Source of the DNA: UBA1388 sp964555515
Lineage (GTDB): Bacteria > Patescibacteriota > Microgenomatia > UBA1400 > PJMF01
Assembly (NCBI GenBank): GCA_964555515.1
Contig: CAZKSJ010000018.1
Location: forward strand, 1-15,798
Reading direction: 5' to 3'
Length of the DNA stretch: 15,798 nt
The position numbers were made by a program, and so were the translations under genes. Numbering within the stretch: position 1 is the first letter of the stretch; the number at the start of each line of letters is the position of its first letter. The notes beneath the pieces are model-generated. The model was not told the DNA's origin, searched no databases, and was given only the letters and a program-made list of their open reading frames with translations. This document shows, one piece after another, positions 12,331-15,798 of the stretch.

Positions 12331-14135
12331 CTTCTACCCCGATCTTTTTTATTGAGAATTTTTTTGCGCAGGCGCAAACTTGTTGGGGTCAACTCTAAAA
12401 GTTCATCATTTTCAATAAAATCAAGCGCTTGCTCTAAGCTCATTTTCAAAGGTGTGTCTAGTTGTACGGCAATATCGGCATTAGACCGGAAATTAGTCAT
12501 CGCTTTGGCCTTACAGCCATTCATGTCAATATCATCACTGGTCTTTGATAAACCAATGATCATTCCGGCATATATTTGTTCACCTTCACCAATAAAGGGT
12601 AGACCGCGTTCTTGCACACTGGTCAACGCATAAGCGGTGGATTGACCAGACTCAGTGGCAATTAACACCCCACTGCGGATCTGTTTCATCTGACTTTTTT
12701 GGGCTGGAAAGTAACCTAAAAACCTAGGTTCAAAGATACCATTACCTCTGGTTTTACTGAGTATTGACGACCTGAAACCCAACAAATTCCGACTACTTAT
12801 TTTGTAAGTAATGTGCGCCACACCACGATCATCGGTCATACTGTCCTGCAGTTCGGCCAGTCGCTTCCCCAATTCTTCAGTCACGACTCCCACATATTCT
12901 TGAATAATCTGAATTGTCAACTCCTCGACCGGCTCATGCCTGACACCATCAATTTCCTTGTAAATCACTTGAGGCTTGGAGACTTCCATTTCATATCCCT
13001 CACGCCGCATGCTTTCCAATAAGACTGCTAAGTGCAGTTCACCCCTGCCAGCCACAATAAAGCCTTTACCTTCGGTGTTAGCATTGATTCTTAAACCAAT
13101 GTTGGTTTTCTTTTCCCGCATCAGCCTATCCTCAAGTTGACGAATAGTCACAAACTTACCTTCCCGACCGGCAAATGGCGAGCTATTGGGGGAAATTTGA
13201 ATTTTCAAAGTAGGTTCGCTGATATCCAACATTGGTAATCCTCCCTCAAGTGAAGTATCAGCCAGCGTGTGCCCAATTTTAATGTTTTCTGTACCTGTAA
13301 TAGCAATGATATCACCTGCCTCGGCGAGGTTGGTTTCTTCCCGATCCAAGCCTTTGCTAGTAAAAATATGCGTTGCCCGGCACTGACCCACTTTTTCATC
13401 CTGCGCCCAAATTGACATCAAATCATTTTTTTTGAGCTCACCTTGGAGAACTTTGCCAATCGCATAAGTACCCTTATAACTATCAAAATCAAGATTTGAA
13501 ACCTGCATTTTGAACGGCGCAGACCGATCCACCTGTGGAGTTGGTATCGTTTCAATAATCGTTTCAAACAGAGGCATTAATGTTGCATCGTCATCAAAGT
13601 TGTCTGGTAGTTGGAGCCAACTTTTCCCAGAGATGCCAGAAGTATATATGACTGGGAAATCCAACTGCGCTACATCCTGAGCCAAGCTAAAAAACAGATC
13701 TTCTGTTTCACTGAGTGCTTTTTTAGGATTGGCCAATTGTTTATCAATTTTGTTGATGACCACAATCATTTTTAAATTATTTTTGAATGCTTGCTCAAGC
13801 ACAAATCTGGTTTGGGGGAGGGGACCTTCAGCTGCATCAACGACTAATAACGCGCCATCAGCCATGTTGATGACGCGCTCAACTTCACCGCTAAAATCGG
13901 CGTGCCCTGGCGTATCAATAATATTAATTTTGAAATCTTTGTAAAATACGGCCGTATTTTTGGCTAAAATTGTAATGCCTTTTTCCCGCTCCAAATCTCC
14001 GGAATCCAGAATAGTGGACTGCGTCATTTCAGACTGATTGTCACGAAACAAGTGGGTTTGCTTGAGCATCCCATCAATCAACGTAGTTTTGCCATGATCG
14101 ACGTGCGCGATAATAGCAATATTTCTGATGTTCAT
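12315..14135 (-). CDS. typA: Translational GTPase TypA/BipA
   Basis: This 606-residue ribosome-binding GTPase of the EF-G/LepA class is involved in ribosome assembly and stress or cold adaptation. The G domain has G1 AHVDHGKTT at residues 10-18, the switch region with EREKGITI, G3 DTPGHADF and G4 NKID. A beta-barrel domain follows, then EF-G-like domains III and V, and the BipA-specific C-terminal end (GFRSSILSKTRGNGIF, ELLELTPTSLRLRKK) with a basic tail. The length is family-typical (about 605). I chose ATG at 14135 because it gives the standard start MNIRNIAIIAHVDHGK. A GTG at 14147 would add four residues. Neither has a clear Shine-Dalgarno. It is convergent with the tRNA-Glu unit and divergent from the AI-2E gene. 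Confidence 0.96.
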   Translation of the reverse strand: MNIRNIAIIAHVDHGKTTLIDGMLKQTHLFRDNQSEMTQSTILDSGDLEREKGITILAKNTAVFYKDFKINIIDTPGHADFSGEVERVINMADGALLVVDAAEGPLPQTRFVLEQAFKNNLKMIVVINKIDKQLANPKKALSETEDLFFSLAQDVAQLDFPVIYTSGISGKSWLQLPDNFDDDATLMPLFETIIETIPTPQVDRSAPFKMQVSNLDFDSYKGTYAIGKVLQGELKKNDLMSIWAQDEKVGQCRATHIFTSKGLDREETNLAEAGDIIAITGTENIKIGHTLADTSLEGGLPMLDISEPTLKIQISPNSSPFAGREGKFVTIRQLEDRLMREKKTNIGLRINANTEGKGFIVAGRGELHLAVLLESMRREGYEMEVSKPQVIYKEIDGVRHEPVEELTIQIIQEYVGVVTEELGKRLAELQDSMTDDRGVAHITYKISSRNLLGFRSSILSKTRGNGIFEPRFLGYFPAQKSQMKQIRSGVLIATESGQSTAYALTSVQERGLPFIGEGEQIYAGMIIGLSKTSDDIDMNGCKAKAMTNFRSNADIAVQLDTPLKMSLEQALDFIENDELLELTPTSLRLRKKILNKKDRGRRQASD

Positions 14136-14191
14136 AAATTTAGACACTTCGTCAGGAAAAAAATACTGATCGCGAAAGTCACAAAAGGGTA

Positions 14192-14220
14192 ATTATACTC
14201 TGAATACACCAATTTTTGAA
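14192..14220 (-). promoter_or_regulatory. Promoter for typA
   Basis: On the minus strand TTCAAA (14215-14220) is followed after 17 bases by a perfect TATAAT (14192-14197). The leader to the ATG would be about 50 nt and includes a run of eight T. Confidence 0.55.
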
Positions 14221-14321
14221 GTGTCAGCGCTCTGAGGATCGCTCGCTGCAGTTCTGAGCTAACTTATGCCTACCAAGCATCTCACAGAAAATATTACTTA
14301 CTTATTTTTGGATTTATCAGG

Positions 14322-14327
14322 TAAAAT
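14322..14327 (+). promoter_or_regulatory. Possible -10 box for the AI-2E family gene
   Basis: TAAAAT lies 30 bases before the ATG at 14358. The hexamer 17 bases upstream (TACTTA) is a poor -35. No Shine-Dalgarno is visible in the A/T-rich leader. Confidence 0.3.
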
Positions 14328-14357
14328 ACCATTCAAGAAATATTCATTCAAATAATT

Positions 14358-15623
14358 ATGTCTAAAGTAACTACTATCCATCCTAAGATAAAAAATTCTG
14401 AAACATCAGTCAAAGTCAGGAACAGTTTGCTCAGACAAAGGATGTTCTTTTTTGGAATTGTGTTAATTTTATTAATTTTAGCCACCTTGTTGATCTGGCC
14501 ATTTTTATCCCCAATTCTGCTGGCACTAGCGATGGTAGTGATTATGAAACCACTCTATTCCAAAATTTTGAGTTGGCCAATGATTAGAGGGAAAACTAAT
14601 TTAGCTTCAGGAATTACTGTGGCCATTTTTTGTTTAATTATCGCCATTCCATTATTAGTGGCGGGTCTGACCGCGGTCAAGCAGAGTGCAAACCTGATCT
14701 CATACTTCATATCTCAAACTGAAAACGGTGCTCAAAGTGGGTTGAATGTCACAATCGAGTCACTCTGGAATAATGTGAGTCTAGAGGACAGGCAGCAGGC
14801 AGTGACCGCCGCAAGAGAAGCGGCAGTGAGCATCGGAAGATGGTTGACCGGCTTGATTGCCTCGGTTGGAAGTGGTTTTTTTCGCTTCCTCACCAATGCG
14901 ATGATTGTCATCATCGTGATGTTTGTCTTGTTTCCAATTTATCGGAATCCTGATCAAAAGGCGTTAATGAACCTCATTCCCTTACCCCCCGCCATCACGA
15001 CTCTCTATATGGATAAAGCCAACGATATGATGGTTGCCATGTTTAAAGGCATATTTGTAATCGCTATTGTGCAAGGCGCGTTAATGGGATTGGTACTATT
15101 AATCGCTGGCGTTGAGGCGTGGCTTTTCCTGGGATTATTATCGATGGCCTTAGCAATTGTGCCAGTGGTGGGAGTTTCACTAGTTGCCTGGCCAGTGGGC
15201 ATTTTATTAATTTTAGGTGGCAGCGTCTGGCAAGGGTTGTTCGTGATATTAATGTTTTTGCTCGTCATTACCAACGTGGATACCTACCTCAGGCCCAAAC
15301 TTGTACCCAAAGGTATTAGTATCAACCCAGCGCTGGTGATACTCAGTGTATTTGGGGGATTGCAGATGATGGGAATAGTTGGTGCCCTCTATGGACCAGT
15401 CATCATGATTTTGTTAGTCACCAGTATTGAAGTTTATACAAAATACATCCTTCGGTCAGACTTAGAAATTTTACTGTCTACTACGAACGATGTTGATCTG
15501 AAAAAATTGGGTTTAGAATTTGACCGATCGACTGCTAGCTCAGAGGGCGGACCCTTATCCATGCTCGGCAACTTAGTTGGCTATTTGCGATGGGGCGATA
15601 GTCAGAAGAATAAGAATGGCTAA
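14358..15623 (+). CDS. AI-2E family transporter (PF01594-type membrane protein)
   Basis: This 421-residue polytopic membrane protein belongs to the AI-2E/UPF0118 family. Members have been described as quorum-signal exporters, Na+/H+ antiporters or simply permeases, so no substrate can be assigned. Paired hydrophobic segments lie at about 29-66, one at 82-105, a soluble loop at 106-170, and then several segments from about 172 to 360. The family hallmark in the late part is visible as NVDTYLRPKLVPKG followed by INPALVILSVFGGLQMMGIVGALYGPV. The C-terminal 50 residues are polar and cytoplasmic-like, making it longer than the usual about 350. The ATG at 14358 has no clear ribosome binding site. 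It is monocistronic between typA (divergent) and a strong terminator. Confidence 0.9.
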   Translation: MSKVTTIHPKIKNSETSVKVRNSLLRQRMFFFGIVLILLILATLLIWPFLSPILLALAMVVIMKPLYSKILSWPMIRGKTNLASGITVAIFCLIIAIPLLVAGLTAVKQSANLISYFISQTENGAQSGLNVTIESLWNNVSLEDRQQAVTAAREAAVSIGRWLTGLIASVGSGFFRFLTNAMIVIIVMFVLFPIYRNPDQKALMNLIPLPPAITTLYMDKANDMMVAMFKGIFVIAIVQGALMGLVLLIAGVEAWLFLGLLSMALAIVPVVGVSLVAWPVGILLILGGSVWQGLFVILMFLLVITNVDTYLRPKLVPKGISINPALVILSVFGGLQMMGIVGALYGPVIMILLVTSIEVYTKYILRSDLEILLSTTNDVDLKKLGLEFDRSTASSEGGPLSMLGNLVGYLRWGDSQKNKNG

Positions 15624-15640
15624 TTTGAGGTGAGATACCA

Positions 15641-15672
15641 AATGCCCCCCCGCCGAGGCGGGGGGGCATTTT
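15641..15672. terminator. Strong, probably bidirectional terminator
   Basis: A perfect 14-bp stem AATGCCCCCCCGCC (15641-15654) / GGCGGGGGGGCATT (15657-15670) with a GA turn is followed by TTAGTTTT. It starts 17 bases after the AI-2E stop and sits between that gene and the minus-strand tail at 15711, so it can end both transcripts. Confidence 0.85.
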
Positions 15673-15710
15673 AGTTTTAATTTAAATTTTTACAAACTTA
15701 AATGTGAAGT

Positions 15711-15798
15711 TTAGTGGTTGTACCCACCTCTGTTACTTCTTGAATCATATGACCGGTTATTGTCAAATGAACGGCGAGGAGCCTGTGGGCGAGCCACA
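15711..15798 (-). CDS. C-terminal tail of a probable RRM-type RNA-binding protein (partial)
   Basis: On the minus strand an open frame enters from the right edge and ends at TAA (15711-15713). Its last 28 residues read VARPQAPRRSFDNN then RSYDSRSNRGGYNH. Such an Arg/Gly/Asn/Ser/Tyr-rich tail directly after an 'ARP' is typical of small bacterial RNA-recognition-motif proteins, whose domain often ends in a V-x-EARP-like strand. The RRM itself would lie outside the window, so the call rests on composition only. Other frames here close quickly. The terminator at 15641-15672 is suitably placed downstream. Confidence 0.5.
   Translation of the reverse strand, partial: VARPQAPRRSFDNNRSYDSRSNRGGYNH

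Noticed and set aside
12061..12633. 190-codon plus-strand ORF opposite typA
   Set aside because: More than half lies antisense to the well-supported typA, and the rest crosses the tRNA 3' copy, a terminator and hairpins. The product resembles no protein.
1..15798. CRISPR arrays, insertion sequences, toxin-antitoxin or phage genes
   Set aside because: No regularly spaced repeats, transposase/integrase motifs or paired small toxin-like genes were seen on either strand.

Overview
The window looks like a piece of a small, streamlined bacterial genome, most probably a Patescibacteria/CPR-type organism recovered by metagenome assembly. This rests on: a CTP synthase with the non-canonical active-site wording I associate with CPR genomes; tight gene packing with 8-nt overlaps; tRNA genes without encoded CCA; and a 100-N scaffold gap typical of short-read assembly. 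UGA ends lemA, gatC, gatB, dnaE and typA, so the UGA-recoding lineages (Gracilibacteria/Absconditabacteria) are excluded. The phylum is inference; the gene calls below are much firmer.

Layout: tRNA-Asp(GUC) (-) sits divergently from lemA (+), which has its own promoter and a terminator-like hairpin. An apparent transcription unit follows: htpX - gatC - gatA - gatB - dnaE. It links a membrane metalloprotease, the complete three-subunit tRNA-dependent amidotransferase, and the replicative DNA polymerase III alpha subunit. dnaE is split in the given sequence by a 100-N gap, but both gap edges are the same 55 bases. Removing the artificial 155 bases restores one uninterrupted 1157-residue protein. 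pyrG (CTP synthase) follows with its own promoter, placed so close to the ATG that the mRNA may be leaderless.

After pyrG come two small ORFs that I do not recognise (about 10408-11105). Next is an rplS - yraN - tRNA-Glu(UUC) cluster with a strong promoter and terminator. The 360-base stretch between tRNA-Glu and the convergent typA has no gene but is full of structure: an exact 19-base second copy of the tRNA-Glu 3' end, a predicted branched fold in front of it, a second terminator, and a further set of hairpins. This is the least explained part of the window.

typA/bipA (translational GTPase) runs on the minus strand, divergent from an AI-2E-family multi-spanning membrane protein. That gene ends at a very strong, probably bidirectional terminator. 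At the right edge the minus strand carries what looks like the C-terminal tail of a Gly/Arg/Asn-rich RNA-binding (RRM-type) protein.

Taken together this is mostly housekeeping: translation (GatCAB, L19, tRNAs, BipA), replication (DnaE), nucleotide synthesis (PyrG) and membrane quality control (LemA, HtpX). I see no CRISPR array, transposase, integrase or phage gene. I did not find a clear new multi-gene system; the best candidates for something undescribed are the tRNA-Glu downstream element and the two orphan small ORFs.
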